From Candidatus Sulfotelmatobacter kueseliae (GTDB taxonomy: Bacteria > Acidobacteriota > Terriglobia > Terriglobales > Acidobacteriaceae), in contig OMOD01000007.1 in assembly GCA_900290255.1 (NCBI GenBank), positions 46,000 through 109,999 on the forward strand: DNA of 64,000 nt, in the 5' to 3' direction. The position numbers and the translations under genes are program-made. This document shows positions 8,663 through 18,127 of the stretch, one piece after another. The notes under the pieces are model-generated. The model worked only from the letters and a program-made list of their open reading frames with translations. It had not been told where the DNA came from and searched no databases. How positions within the stretch are numbered: the stretch's first letter is position 1; the number at the start of each line of letters is the position of its first letter.

Positions 8663-10843
8663 ATGGCACTCATGAAGCTGAAAGTGAAGCAACTTGTCCT
8701 TACGAGTCTAGTGGCTTTTTCCAGCATGGCTTGCGCGCAGGATACGAATTTTGAACCCGACCACCAGCAGATTCCCACGCCCGATTGTCTGTTGATGAAG
8801 GCGGCGTACGACGGTGGATGGAAAACTTGCACTCAGGAAGATCATGATACGTGGCTGGCTGACATTCGGCATTGGCGCAGCGAGCGCTTGATTCGCATTG
8901 GCTATGATGGGTCGCGTTACGACATGCCCGCTCTGAAGTGGACGCACTCCAGTTTTTTCCAGCCGCAGATGATGGTGCAGGACCGCTATTTCTATGACCC
9001 GGTTGCCCACCGTTACACCGTCGATCGGTATCTCAATGATCTGGAAAAACGCTACGGAGGCATCGACGCCGTGCTGATCTGGCCGACCTATCCGAATATG
9101 GGCATCGACGACCGGAATCAGCACGATCTGATTCGCAGCATGCCAGGAGGGATTGCGGGAGTGCGGCAGATGATCGCTGACTTTCATAAACGTGGCGTGC
9201 GTGTATTGTTTCCCATGATGATGTGGGACCAGGGCACCCGCGATCCTGGCCAACCTTGGCCGCGGGCGATTGCTGAATTGATGGCGGAAGTCGGAGCCGA
9301 TGGCATCAACGGCGATACCCAGGATGGAGTCCCGCTTGCCTTTTCAGTGGCTGCCGATAAGGTTGGACATCCGCTGGCCTTCGAGCCGGAGGACGGACCT
9401 TCCGATGAGGCCCTGGCGTGGAATGTCATGACCTGGGGGCAATACAACTTTCCGTTTGTTCCCATGGTTGACAAGTACAAGTGGCTGGAACCGCGCCACC
9501 TGGTGAATATTTCAGATCGCTGGAATCGCGACAAAACCAACGATCTCCAGTTCGCCTTCTTCAATGGCGTCGGCTGGGAGAGCTGGGAGAACATTTGGGG
9601 AATCTGGAACGGGATTACTCCGCGCGACGCTGAAGCCACTCGCCGAGTCGCTACCATCGAGCGGGCCGTTGCCCCATTCCTTACCAGCAGCGAATGGGAA
9701 CCGCTCACGCCGATGCTTCGCTACGGAATTTTTGCCAGCCGTTGGCCCTCGAATGACCAGACAGTCTGGACCATCGTGAATCGCAACGAGTATGACGTCG
9801 AAGGTCACGAGATCGAAGTTCAGCCAGAAGAGGGAATGCGCTATTTCGATCTTTATCATGGGACGGAACTGAAGCCGGAACGGAATCCGAAGGGCAAGGT
9901 CGTGCTCAGCTTCGCGATAGAAGCGCATGGGTACGGTGCATTGCTGGCTGCGAAAACGGCTCCGGATACGGCCATTCAGGCACTCATGTCGAAGATGAAA
10001 CAGATGACTGCCAAACCACTGGCGAGTTATTCGCATGAGTGGACCGTATTGCCCCAGCAGATCGTACCGATAGCTGGAACTAAGTCTCCCTCAGCACCTC
10101 CGGACGGCATGGTGAGGATTCCTGCCGGGAACTTTGTCTTCAAAGTGCAGGGAATTGAGATCGAAGGGTACGACGACATCGGCGTGGACGTGCAATATCC
10201 CTGGGAAGATTCTCCGCGGCGCTTCCACGAACACCCCATGCAGGTGAAGTCATTCTGGATTGACACGTATCCAGTCACCAACGCGCAATTCAAGAAGTTC
10301 CTGGACAGTACGCACTATCACCCGCCGGATGACCGGAACTTCCTCAGGGATTGGAAAGACGGAAGCTTTCCCGCTGGTTGGGACAATAAACCTGTTACCT
10401 GGGTTTCTCTAGAAGATGCGCGGGCTTATGCGGCCTGGGCTGGCAAGCGCCTGCCGCATGAATGGGAATGGCAATACGCGGCGCAAGGCAGTGATGGCCG
10501 CGTATATCCCTGGGGGAATGACTGGAACGCAAGTGGGGTGCCCGTGCCGGATAAGAATCGCACGATGCGTGGGCCAGATGCCGTGGATGCGCATCCGCAA
10601 GGCAAGAGTCCTTTCGGCGTGATGGACCTCGTCGGCAATGTGTGGCAATGGACAGAGGAGTTCACGGACGAGCACACGCGCAGCGCTATTCTGCGCGGCG
10701 GTGAATACTATCAGCCGCAGGGCTCAATATGGTATTTCGCGCAAGCCTATAAGCTCAGCGAGCATGGCAAACTCCTGCTGACGGCGCCGAGCCTGGATCG
10801 TTCCGGCGGGATTGGTTTCCGCTGTGTTCAGGATGCGGAGTAG
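8663..10843 (+). CDS. Secreted fusion: N-terminal TIM-barrel glycosidase-like domain + C-terminal FGE/SUMF1 (formylglycine-generating enzyme-like) domain
   Basis: N-term signal peptide then DAVLIWPTYPN...GADGINGDTQDGVP; C-term MVRIPAGNF...DTYPVTNAQFKKFL...RLPHEWEWQYAAQG...YPWGN...GNVWQWTEE...GIGFRCV. Confidence 0.8.
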   Translation: MALMKLKVKQLVLTSLVAFSSMACAQDTNFEPDHQQIPTPDCLLMKAAYDGGWKTCTQEDHDTWLADIRHWRSERLIRIGYDGSRYDMPALKWTHSSFFQPQMMVQDRYFYDPVAHRYTVDRYLNDLEKRYGGIDAVLIWPTYPNMGIDDRNQHDLIRSMPGGIAGVRQMIADFHKRGVRVLFPMMMWDQGTRDPGQPWPRAIAELMAEVGADGINGDTQDGVPLAFSVAADKVGHPLAFEPEDGPSDEALAWNVMTWGQYNFPFVPMVDKYKWLEPRHLVNISDRWNRDKTNDLQFAFFNGVGWESWENIWGIWNGITPRDAEATRRVATIERAVAPFLTSSEWEPLTPMLRYGIFASRWPSNDQTVWTIVNRNEYDVEGHEIEVQPEEGMRYFDLYHGTELKPERNPKGKVVLSFAIEAHGYGALLAAKTAPDTAIQALMSKMKQMTAKPLASYSHEWTVLPQQIVPIAGTKSPSAPPDGMVRIPAGNFVFKVQGIEIEGYDDIGVDVQYPWEDSPRRFHEHPMQVKSFWIDTYPVTNAQFKKFLDSTHYHPPDDRNFLRDWKDGSFPAGWDNKPVTWVSLEDARAYAAWAGKRLPHEWEWQYAAQGSDGRVYPWGNDWNASGVPVPDKNRTMRGPDAVDAHPQGKSPFGVMDLVGNVWQWTEEFTDEHTRSAILRGGEYYQPQGSIWYFAQAYKLSEHGKLLLTAPSLDRSGGIGFRCVQDAE

Positions 10844-11003
10844 TCCGAGAATTCTGTTTGTGGCCCTAAACGATGGGACTCCGCTAGCGTTCCTGTTTTT
10901 CCCGGGACGAATGGTAAGCTTCGCACGGAGCGCTTTTCTTTTCAGCGAAGATCCCCATCTCTCAACCCTTTTCTTCTTGACAGTCGGGCGCCTGCGGCGA
11001 TAT

Positions 11004-11015
11004 TGAAACGTTTCA
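11004..11015. promoter_or_regulatory. Candidate LacI-family operator TGAAACGTTTCA (perfect 12-bp palindrome)
   Basis: Perfect dyad between the convergent ends of the FGE fusion gene and the VWFA gene. Confidence 0.4.
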
Positions 11016-11213
11016 TATGAGGTCGGCAATCTTCCCTCACCGTCTTCACGGTGGCGCGCTACCTTAGCTGTACCCGCTAGGCAGTCTCGCACTTGACCGC
11101 GTCGGCGAATCAGACCACAAGCCTTTCCTTAAGGCTCACGGCGGGTATCGCCGTCGTCTTGTTCGTGTTCAATCCTTATGTCATACCCTTGGATTCATCG
11201 CCATCGTTGGAAT

Positions 11214-13631
11214 CTATTCCACTTCGAAGTCCGCCGAGCGGACTCCGGTTGAGTTTCCTGCTGAATCCAGCGCCCGCAGCTCCACCTGATAGGAACCGGG
11301 AGTAAGCGAAGCGATCGGCAGCTTGAGACCAAGCGGGATCAAGGGGCTGCCCGGTTCTATCGCAGCAGCCACGCTGAGCACCCCTGTCGTCATCTTCTGC
11401 TCTTTGGTCTTGGGATCCACGATTCTGAGTTCAATCCCCACCTTAGGCGGATTGGCGCTGACCAGCGATGGCGCATAGACTTCCGCGTAGATCGCTGTGT
11501 TGTCTGTTTTCTTGAAATGGTTAGTGGCGGAGGGCACAATCTGCATGCCTCGAACCACCAGCGGCTTCTTATCTTCGAGCAGGTCCGCGTCCATGCCCGA
11601 CGGCTCGTCAGCGACGCGGTGCAGGTCGTTGCTCAGAGCCAGGGCACTCAAGCTGAACTGTTTGCCGTCATAGGGATCAATCACCAGTGGCACTTCCAGC
11701 TTCCCGAAACTCTGGCTGCCCGAGTTGAACACTACTTTAAGGTTGTACTGACCGGAGGCCACTTCGAACTGGTTTTCGTAATGGAAGGGCGCCTTCTGGA
11801 ATGCTTCCACTTCTTTCTTACCGTCGAAGTCGAGGTTCACCGTATCGCTGAAGCGCGCTCCGATTGTGCCATCCGGTTTGTAAGCGATCCCCAGCACGTT
11901 GACCGCGGAGTGCTGCTTCCCCTTCACCTTTTCGAACGTTATCGCTTGTGCGGGAATGTCGATCGCCAGGTTGATCCGCGCTGTGTTCGGAGAAGTGTAG
12001 AAGAAAGGAGCCCGCATCGCGCCGGTAACATTTCCCGCAAGTTCACTGGTGGCGTGACTCTCCAGATCCTTCTCGATGGGGTTTCCCGCCAGCAGATCCC
12101 GCGGGCGAACGTTGCAGTAGCCGCTGCGCGCCCGCACAATAGTCCCGCCGCGGTCTACCTTGACGCGCAGCGTGTGACAGCTGCCCTCCAGTGACTCGGC
12201 TGGCCTGTAGCCGAGAACGTAATACTGGGACTGATCCTTGGCAATCTTTTCCAAGCCACCAAGCAGGTCATTGGTATTGACAATGACAAACCCGCCGGTC
12301 CCGTCGGCTAGTTGGTAGAGCACCTGCTGGTTCGTCGAAGCCGAGTCTGGGAACGGAGGAACGATCTGGCGGGGCTGGTTGTACTGAGTTGTCCCGTAGG
12401 TCGGGGTTGATCCGCCCGAACCGCGTCCGCCGCCACCTCCTCCGGTGCCCCCATGGCCTCCGCCACTTCCGCCCGTCCCGCCGCTACCGGTGCCACCATG
12501 GCCACCGCCGCTTCCACCGGTGCCGCCGGTGCCGCCACCTCCGCCGCCGGTGCCGCCGCCACCATGGCCACCACCACCGCCGCCAGTGCCGCCACCACCG
12601 CCCGCGCCACCACCACCGCCGGCGCCACCACCGCCGCCGGTGCCGCCGCCACCACCTCCGGTATGCTGCGGATCCACCCAGGCGGTGACGAAAGACGCAA
12701 ACCGCAGGAACGGATATCCAGGAGCCGAATTTCGGTTGTATCTCAGCGCAGCCGGGAGAATTCGAGCCGACCCGGAGTTGGAGGAAGGCGCAAGCAAGGA
12801 ATGCGGCGCGGTAATGTCACCGGGCGCAACCAGACCCCGAACGTCGATCGGATACACGGCAACATTGGCCTTGTTGCACGCATCAATCACCGCCGTCAGT
12901 TCCGATTGCCGGTCCGGCGTCAACGGGAAGCCGGAGGTCAACATGACCAGCGACTTGCGCCCGGGAACACCGGCCAGATCCTTTGCCAGGCTGCGCAGCG
13001 CCAGCATCACCGTATGTGCCCCAAAATCTGCCTCTGCATTGTTCAGAGATGGCATCGGAGGCGTGCCCAGGGAAGCAACCTCTACCGGTTGAGCGTTGGG
13101 AGAAACGAACGATCCCTTAACGCCGCTGACCACTTGTTTCAACCGCTCTGCATCCGCTGTGAAGTTTTGCGCGATATGGACGCTGCCGCCAAAGTCAATG
13201 ATGGCGATCAGGCGGTTGGGACCAGCGTTTGCGTCAATGAATTGGGCCGCGGCTTGCCGCGCTCTTACCTGGTCGCCCATATCCATGGTGGAGTTGTCGA
13301 AGAACAGCACCATGTACCGTTTCTGGTTTTTCGTCGGCGACGCGGAATCCTCCTCGAACGAAAAAGTCGTGATGGCCTGTTCCTTGTTATCCTCCCAGAC
13401 CTTGAACTCTTTGGCGGTGAGGTCACGGATGTAATCGCCCTTCTTGTCGGTGACCACACTGTCCACCAGCACCAACCGCGACTCTACGCGGATTACTCCG
13501 GGACCACCGGTGTCGCCTGCGGGCTGCTGTTGCGCTCGCGCTGCGGAAGCGGGCACAGCCTGCCTCCAGTTCAACCACGCGCTTGCCACACATATCACCG
13601 CGATGAAGAGAACCAGCCGTCGAACTCGCAT
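11214..13631 (-). CDS. VWFA domain-containing protein, acidobacterial type, with Gly-rich insertion
   Basis: Signal peptide; VLVDSVVTDKKGDYIRDLTAKEFKVWEDNKEQ, RYMVLFFDNSTMDMGDQ..., GRKSLVMLTSGFPL; typical VWFA_Acido architecture. Confidence 0.85.
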   Translation of the reverse strand: MRVRRLVLFIAVICVASAWLNWRQAVPASAARAQQQPAGDTGGPGVIRVESRLVLVDSVVTDKKGDYIRDLTAKEFKVWEDNKEQAITTFSFEEDSASPTKNQKRYMVLFFDNSTMDMGDQVRARQAAAQFIDANAGPNRLIAIIDFGGSVHIAQNFTADAERLKQVVSGVKGSFVSPNAQPVEVASLGTPPMPSLNNAEADFGAHTVMLALRSLAKDLAGVPGRKSLVMLTSGFPLTPDRQSELTAVIDACNKANVAVYPIDVRGLVAPGDITAPHSLLAPSSNSGSARILPAALRYNRNSAPGYPFLRFASFVTAWVDPQHTGGGGGGTGGGGGAGGGGGAGGGGGTGGGGGGHGGGGTGGGGGGTGGTGGSGGGHGGTGSGGTGGSGGGHGGTGGGGGGRGSGGSTPTYGTTQYNQPRQIVPPFPDSASTNQQVLYQLADGTGGFVIVNTNDLLGGLEKIAKDQSQYYVLGYRPAESLEGSCHTLRVKVDRGGTIVRARSGYCNVRPRDLLAGNPIEKDLESHATSELAGNVTGAMRAPFFYTSPNTARINLAIDIPAQAITFEKVKGKQHSAVNVLGIAYKPDGTIGARFSDTVNLDFDGKKEVEAFQKAPFHYENQFEVASGQYNLKVVFNSGSQSFGKLEVPLVIDPYDGKQFSLSALALSNDLHRVADEPSGMDADLLEDKKPLVVRGMQIVPSATNHFKKTDNTAIYAEVYAPSLVSANPPKVGIELRIVDPKTKEQKMTTGVLSVAAAIEPGSPLIPLGLKLPIASLTPGSYQVELRALDSAGNSTGVRSADFEVE
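12420..12660 (-). repeat. Low-complexity GGN-triplet tract encoding a Gly/Ser/Thr/His-rich segment
   Basis: Encodes GGGGGGTGGGGGAGGGGGAGG...GGHGGTG...GGRGSGGS; read on + it gives artefactual Pro/Arg-rich ORFs. Confidence 0.9.
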
Positions 13632-13649
13632 AACTTCACCTCCACAGCT

Positions 13650-15509
13650 TTACGGAATTTCGACCGCACCGTTTTCAGCCGACATCAGCTGTCCCTCGGT
13701 GTCCCGCACGACCAAGCGCACCAGATAACTGCCCCGCTTTACCTCAAAACTGGCCTTCAGAGTGATGCCGGAGCCCAGCTTGCTTTGCAGAGTCTCGTCT
13801 TTCAAGCGCATCTCCAGGATTTTCTCACTCCCTTGGACAAAGTTTCCATTTCGATCGAACAGGGCAGAAGCCACGGTCAGATCATTTCGGTTTCGCCCCT
13901 CCACTTTTCGAAAGTGCAAACGCCTCACGTCGACATGAGCCAGGACAGTGAGCTTCGCGTCGCCATCAGTCGACCTGAAGAACTGAGTGTGCAGTTCGAC
14001 TGGGAGATCGTGCATTTCCTCCTGGGAAAAAATCGCATCTTCGATCTCCTGCTTGGCCTGCTCCGAAGCGTCCGCCGCGTGAGTGGGAGCATAATACCCC
14101 CTCCGCGCCTGCAAGGTAAGTTTTTCCGGGTTTTTCAGGGTAACTTTCAAACTGTGGAAGCTGCCATCCAGCTTCAAGTTCTGGGGGGTGAAGGCAAGGA
14201 CGTAATGGTATTCCGGCATGGCACTGACTTGTCGGAAGCCCTCGTCCATGTCGTTGTTATTGTGGAAGAAAGTTCCGCCCGTCCCATCCGCGAGCACCGC
14301 CATGATATCGGCGTCCGTCGAGGCGCTCGCGATTTGGTACTGAAGCTTATTTGCCGACACGAATGAGGCTGAAGGCGCCGCGACCGCGGGCGGGTTGGCG
14401 ATGTCGCCGGCAGAATCGATGGTATAAAGTCCGCGTGCATCCAGAGCGTTGATGATGATTTGAGATCGCAGAGCGCGATCGATGATCTCGATGTATTCGA
14501 ATTGCAGCTGTGGCGTCAGGAATCCCGGAGACACAAGGACGATGCTTCGTTGGCCCGGCATGACGGAGATTCTGCGAACAATATCCTTCAACACCCCGAG
14601 CGCAAGGCGGCTCTCGTGGTCGCCCACGGCCAACGCCTGACTGGCTGCGGCCAGGGCCATTTGCTGTGCCGCCTGGAGTTGCCTTTGATCGCCGTTAAAT
14701 GCGCAATTGACGGCATCCTGAGTGGCCACCGAGATTGCTTGCGGGTCGTTCTTGTTCTGAATCAAGTCGGCCATGTAGTAGCTAACATCGGGACATTCCG
14801 CGATCGGACTCCTGGCAACCGGCCGCGGCGTAAGACGATCGAGGGTCTTGTGCAACTGCGTGCGGTCGTCGGTGAAATCCAGGGTGGTTTGCCCGGAGGT
14901 TGAGAAGATGGCCGCGCGGTCTGTGGGTTGCAGCGCGGCCAGATGACGGTCGGCAGCGGTGCGCACGGATGCCAGATCGGGGAACTTTAAGTGCACGTCG
15001 TCGAAAACGAAGGCGACATAGCGTTCGGGCACGGCGGGTATCTTGGCCTGGTCCGCCGGCGCTTCGCCAGGGTTCGGCTGGCGGTTCTTGCTTTCCATGG
15101 CCAGTTGTTCTCCGGGCTGTTCGACGGAGAATTGAGTAATCACCTGAGGCTTGCGGTTGTCGAACACTTGGAAGTCTTCCTTGTGCAAAGTTCCAATCGC
15201 ATGCCCCTTGGCGTCGCGGGCTACCACTCGCACCAGAACCAGCCTGACATTAACTTTGAAGGTTGGGCGCTCGTCGCGAGAGTTCAACTCCGGGGAATTC
15301 GTGTCTGCCGGAGACTGAGCCGCGGGAGTGGGGGTTGGCGCAGGTGCTGGTTGCGGAGCTTGGGATTGCGCGCGCACAACCCCCGCACACAAGAGAATGC
15401 CCGAGAAGAACAAAACACACGTCCGGACCGTGCTCACGACGCGAGCAAAGGGCAGCCCGCGCCTAAAGGGGTAGGTGGGTGCCTGGCGAACCTGGGACGT
15501 AAGAAACAT
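13650..15509 (-). CDS. VWFA domain-containing protein, acidobacterial type (paralog of the neighbour)
   Basis: ORF 13650..15671; internal ATG at 15509 (MFLTSQVRQ...) fits the signal region better. RPTFKVNVRLVLVRVVARDAKGHAIGTLHKEDFQVFDNRKPQVITQFSVEQ, RYVAFVFDDVHLKFPDL. Confidence 0.8.
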   Translation of the reverse strand: MFLTSQVRQAPTYPFRRGLPFARVVSTVRTCVLFFSGILLCAGVVRAQSQAPQPAPAPTPTPAAQSPADTNSPELNSRDERPTFKVNVRLVLVRVVARDAKGHAIGTLHKEDFQVFDNRKPQVITQFSVEQPGEQLAMESKNRQPNPGEAPADQAKIPAVPERYVAFVFDDVHLKFPDLASVRTAADRHLAALQPTDRAAIFSTSGQTTLDFTDDRTQLHKTLDRLTPRPVARSPIAECPDVSYYMADLIQNKNDPQAISVATQDAVNCAFNGDQRQLQAAQQMALAAASQALAVGDHESRLALGVLKDIVRRISVMPGQRSIVLVSPGFLTPQLQFEYIEIIDRALRSQIIINALDARGLYTIDSAGDIANPPAVAAPSASFVSANKLQYQIASASTDADIMAVLADGTGGTFFHNNNDMDEGFRQVSAMPEYHYVLAFTPQNLKLDGSFHSLKVTLKNPEKLTLQARRGYYAPTHAADASEQAKQEIEDAIFSQEEMHDLPVELHTQFFRSTDGDAKLTVLAHVDVRRLHFRKVEGRNRNDLTVASALFDRNGNFVQGSEKILEMRLKDETLQSKLGSGITLKASFEVKRGSYLVRLVVRDTEGQLMSAENGAVEIP

Positions 15510-15743
15510 GCGCGCCCCCAAGAAAGGATCGAGGAACAGAGCAGCGCTCGCCACCCCAGTATAGCCCTGCTTCCGTTCTGCTGCCGCGTATGAAGGTCGA
15601 GCTTGGGATTCGGACGTCGTGCTGCTCCAAGAACGGCGCCGGTGCAGGACGGGCGCCGAGCGTTTCCCCACGTGACTGGGTCGACATCACTGGTCGACCG
15701 AAGAGCGAGTAGTCAAACCGTCAACTGAAAGATGGCCCGAAGG

Positions 15744-17972
15744 CTACAGTGCGACTTGGATTGGTTTTCCCTCGAATAGAACGCGCTTCGCGGATTGGAG
15801 AAGGCTCACTTCGATCGTCCTGTGAAATGGTGAAAGCATGCGAGATCCGGGGGCAATGGCTAGCCGCAAAGTACGTCGCGCATCGTTCCAATCCAGACGG
15901 ACACCCATCCACTCACCTTTGCGGTAGTTGAAGGAGCAGCCATCGTCTTCGTAAAGAAGAAACGATCCGTCGGCGCCCGGATAGATCGAAATCGACAGAG
16001 GCTTGTCTGTTTTCTCGTTTGTGTGTTGCTTGACGGGGCCAAGCGGCAGGATAGTTCCGGCAGCTACGAACAAGGGTATTGTCTCCAGATCAACCGGGCG
16101 ATTGATTTCGCGGCCTCCTGCTATCCGCTCGCCGGTCCAGAAATCGTACCAGTCGCCGCGGGGAAGATAGAGATTGCGCGTGGTTGCTCCTTTCTCGACC
16201 ACCGGAGCCACAAGCACACTTCGCCCCCACAAATACTCGTCCCCACGCGCAACTGCAGCGGGATCATTCGGGTAGTGCAGCCACAATGCGCGCATCACGG
16301 GCATCCCGGTGGTCGCACACTCGTGCACGGCGCTATAAAGGTAAGGCAGCATGCGGTAGCGCAGCTCCAGATACTTCCGGCAGATCGGTTCAACTTGCGG
16401 GTTATGCAGTTGGCTGGCGTCGGGGACCGCGGCGCCGTTGTAGCCGCGAATTTCGACGGGCCCAGGATCGCCGCTGTTCCATCCCCACGGCAGCCGCAGC
16501 TTCCAGGCTCGGCCGTGCGCACGGAACAAGGTGCAAAACGCTCCGAACTGAAACCAGCGCAGGTACAGTTCGCTGGTGAATTCACTTGTCGGTACGAAAC
16601 CGCCGATGTCTGTGCCCCAATACGGAATCCCGGTGAGTGCCGCGTTGATTCCGACTGAGACCTGGGTTTTGAGCGTCTCCCATGTCGAATACACATCGCC
16701 GGACCACAAGAAGGAGGCGAAGCGCTGCATGCCGGCATACCCATTGCGATGGAGCGCGTAGGGGCGTTCGTTGGGGCGATCGAACTGAGGGCCTTCCCAG
16801 TGCATGCGGTTGCGGGCGAGGCGCGAGGGGATGTCCAAAGGATCGCCTTCGTCAGGCCACCAACCGTCGACGCCCATCGCGAAATCTTTGCGGTGAGCAT
16901 TCCAGTAGCAACTGGCCAGCGCCTCGTCGAAAGTGGGCAGTGCACATGGATCGTGAACCGTTCCCCGCAGCGTGTCAGTGAGAATGACGTCGTGGAGCAC
17001 CACGTGGAAGTTGTCTTTGTGCAGTTCGTCGATCATTTTTTTCGGATCGGGAAACACGCGAGAGTTCCACGAGAAAGATCCGTTCTCGGTGTTCCAGCCA
17101 GAGGGGCAGAATCCAGTGCCAAGATAAATAAGAGCGTCGCAGGGAAGCGTCTTCTGGCGAAACGTCTTGGCTTCAGTGAGGATTTCTTCGCCGCTGGCGA
17201 GTGTGCGATGCGATTGCTGATAGCCAAGACTCCAGAGCGGCGGCATCTCGGCATGGCCGGTCAGGCGTGCATATTCGGACATGATCGTGCCGGGTTCCGA
17301 TGAGGCGACGAGAAAAATATCGAGCGGAGATTCGGAGCTGGACGGCTGAAACTTGCTTTGAGATCCGGCGAATTCGAATTTCCCCAGTGGCTGGTGGAAA
17401 AACATTGCCCAGCCCGCGGTACCGATAACCCATGGAATGGGAACGCGTCCACCGTGAGTTGCGAGGCGATAGCCACCCTGGCCGCCGATCATGGGATCGA
17501 TCGAGCCGCGCCGATCAAACTGCGGTCCACCTTCCCCAAGTCCAAGGAGCGGCGAGTCGCCTGTTGTGAAGGAAACGCTGCCAGTGTTCTTGTCTACGGT
17601 GATTTGTTGGATCAGCGTGCCGTTTGATGTGGCGATCGTGAAAGCGATCGGATCCGCGGAAACATGAACCGTGAAGCTGCCGGCCTTCAGTTCTCGGGCT
17701 GGTGCATTACCGCGAAGTTTCAGAATCGGAGGACCCCAGAATTTCTGCAACAGCGATCCATCATAAGGGACCTGAACTGTCGCGCTATCTCTTATAGGAA
17801 AGACAGTGAGCCGTACTGTGTGCAGACTGACGGAAGCAATCTGGATCTCGCGATCTGCTGCGGGGCCCTGCAGAAGAGCAGCCGCTGCGGCCGTGCGGCC
17901 GGGTAAGACCAGAACCGCGGAGCTTGCAGCTAGTTGTTTCAGCACTCGCCGCCGGCTCCAATGCTCATTCAT
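15744..17972 (-). CDS. GH31 family glycosidase (alpha-glucosidase/alpha-xylosidase-like), Tat-type signal
   Basis: ORF 15744..17990; ATG at 17972 gives MNEHWSRRRVLKQLAASSAVLVL (Tat-like). GH31 features: GVDGWWPDEGD, FLWSGDVYSTW, GIPYWGTDIGGF. Confidence 0.88.
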   Translation of the reverse strand: MNEHWSRRRVLKQLAASSAVLVLPGRTAAAAALLQGPAADREIQIASVSLHTVRLTVFPIRDSATVQVPYDGSLLQKFWGPPILKLRGNAPARELKAGSFTVHVSADPIAFTIATSNGTLIQQITVDKNTGSVSFTTGDSPLLGLGEGGPQFDRRGSIDPMIGGQGGYRLATHGGRVPIPWVIGTAGWAMFFHQPLGKFEFAGSQSKFQPSSSESPLDIFLVASSEPGTIMSEYARLTGHAEMPPLWSLGYQQSHRTLASGEEILTEAKTFRQKTLPCDALIYLGTGFCPSGWNTENGSFSWNSRVFPDPKKMIDELHKDNFHVVLHDVILTDTLRGTVHDPCALPTFDEALASCYWNAHRKDFAMGVDGWWPDEGDPLDIPSRLARNRMHWEGPQFDRPNERPYALHRNGYAGMQRFASFLWSGDVYSTWETLKTQVSVGINAALTGIPYWGTDIGGFVPTSEFTSELYLRWFQFGAFCTLFRAHGRAWKLRLPWGWNSGDPGPVEIRGYNGAAVPDASQLHNPQVEPICRKYLELRYRMLPYLYSAVHECATTGMPVMRALWLHYPNDPAAVARGDEYLWGRSVLVAPVVEKGATTRNLYLPRGDWYDFWTGERIAGGREINRPVDLETIPLFVAAGTILPLGPVKQHTNEKTDKPLSISIYPGADGSFLLYEDDGCSFNYRKGEWMGVRLDWNDARRTLRLAIAPGSRMLSPFHRTIEVSLLQSAKRVLFEGKPIQVAL

Positions 17973-18127
17973 CGATTGAACCTTTATCAACGACAGTCAC
18001 ACACGATACGCATTAACGTTCGCGCGGCAGAACAAAACATCCGCGATCATACCCTAAATCACTTTCAGTAAACGTAATCTCAAAGGGCTTGAGCGGCTCG
18101 CGGTGCGCAGAGCCCAATCCAGGGAAC

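Noticed and set aside
12420-12660. Possible CRISPR or satellite array
   Set aside because: In-frame coding low-complexity repeat with no spacers; no CRISPR array seen elsewhere in the window.
12453-14366. 637-aa plus-strand ORF (and other Pro/Arg/Ala-rich ORFs over 12308-13092)
   Set aside because: Antisense to two clear VWFA genes and seeded by the GGN repeat; composition is artefactual.
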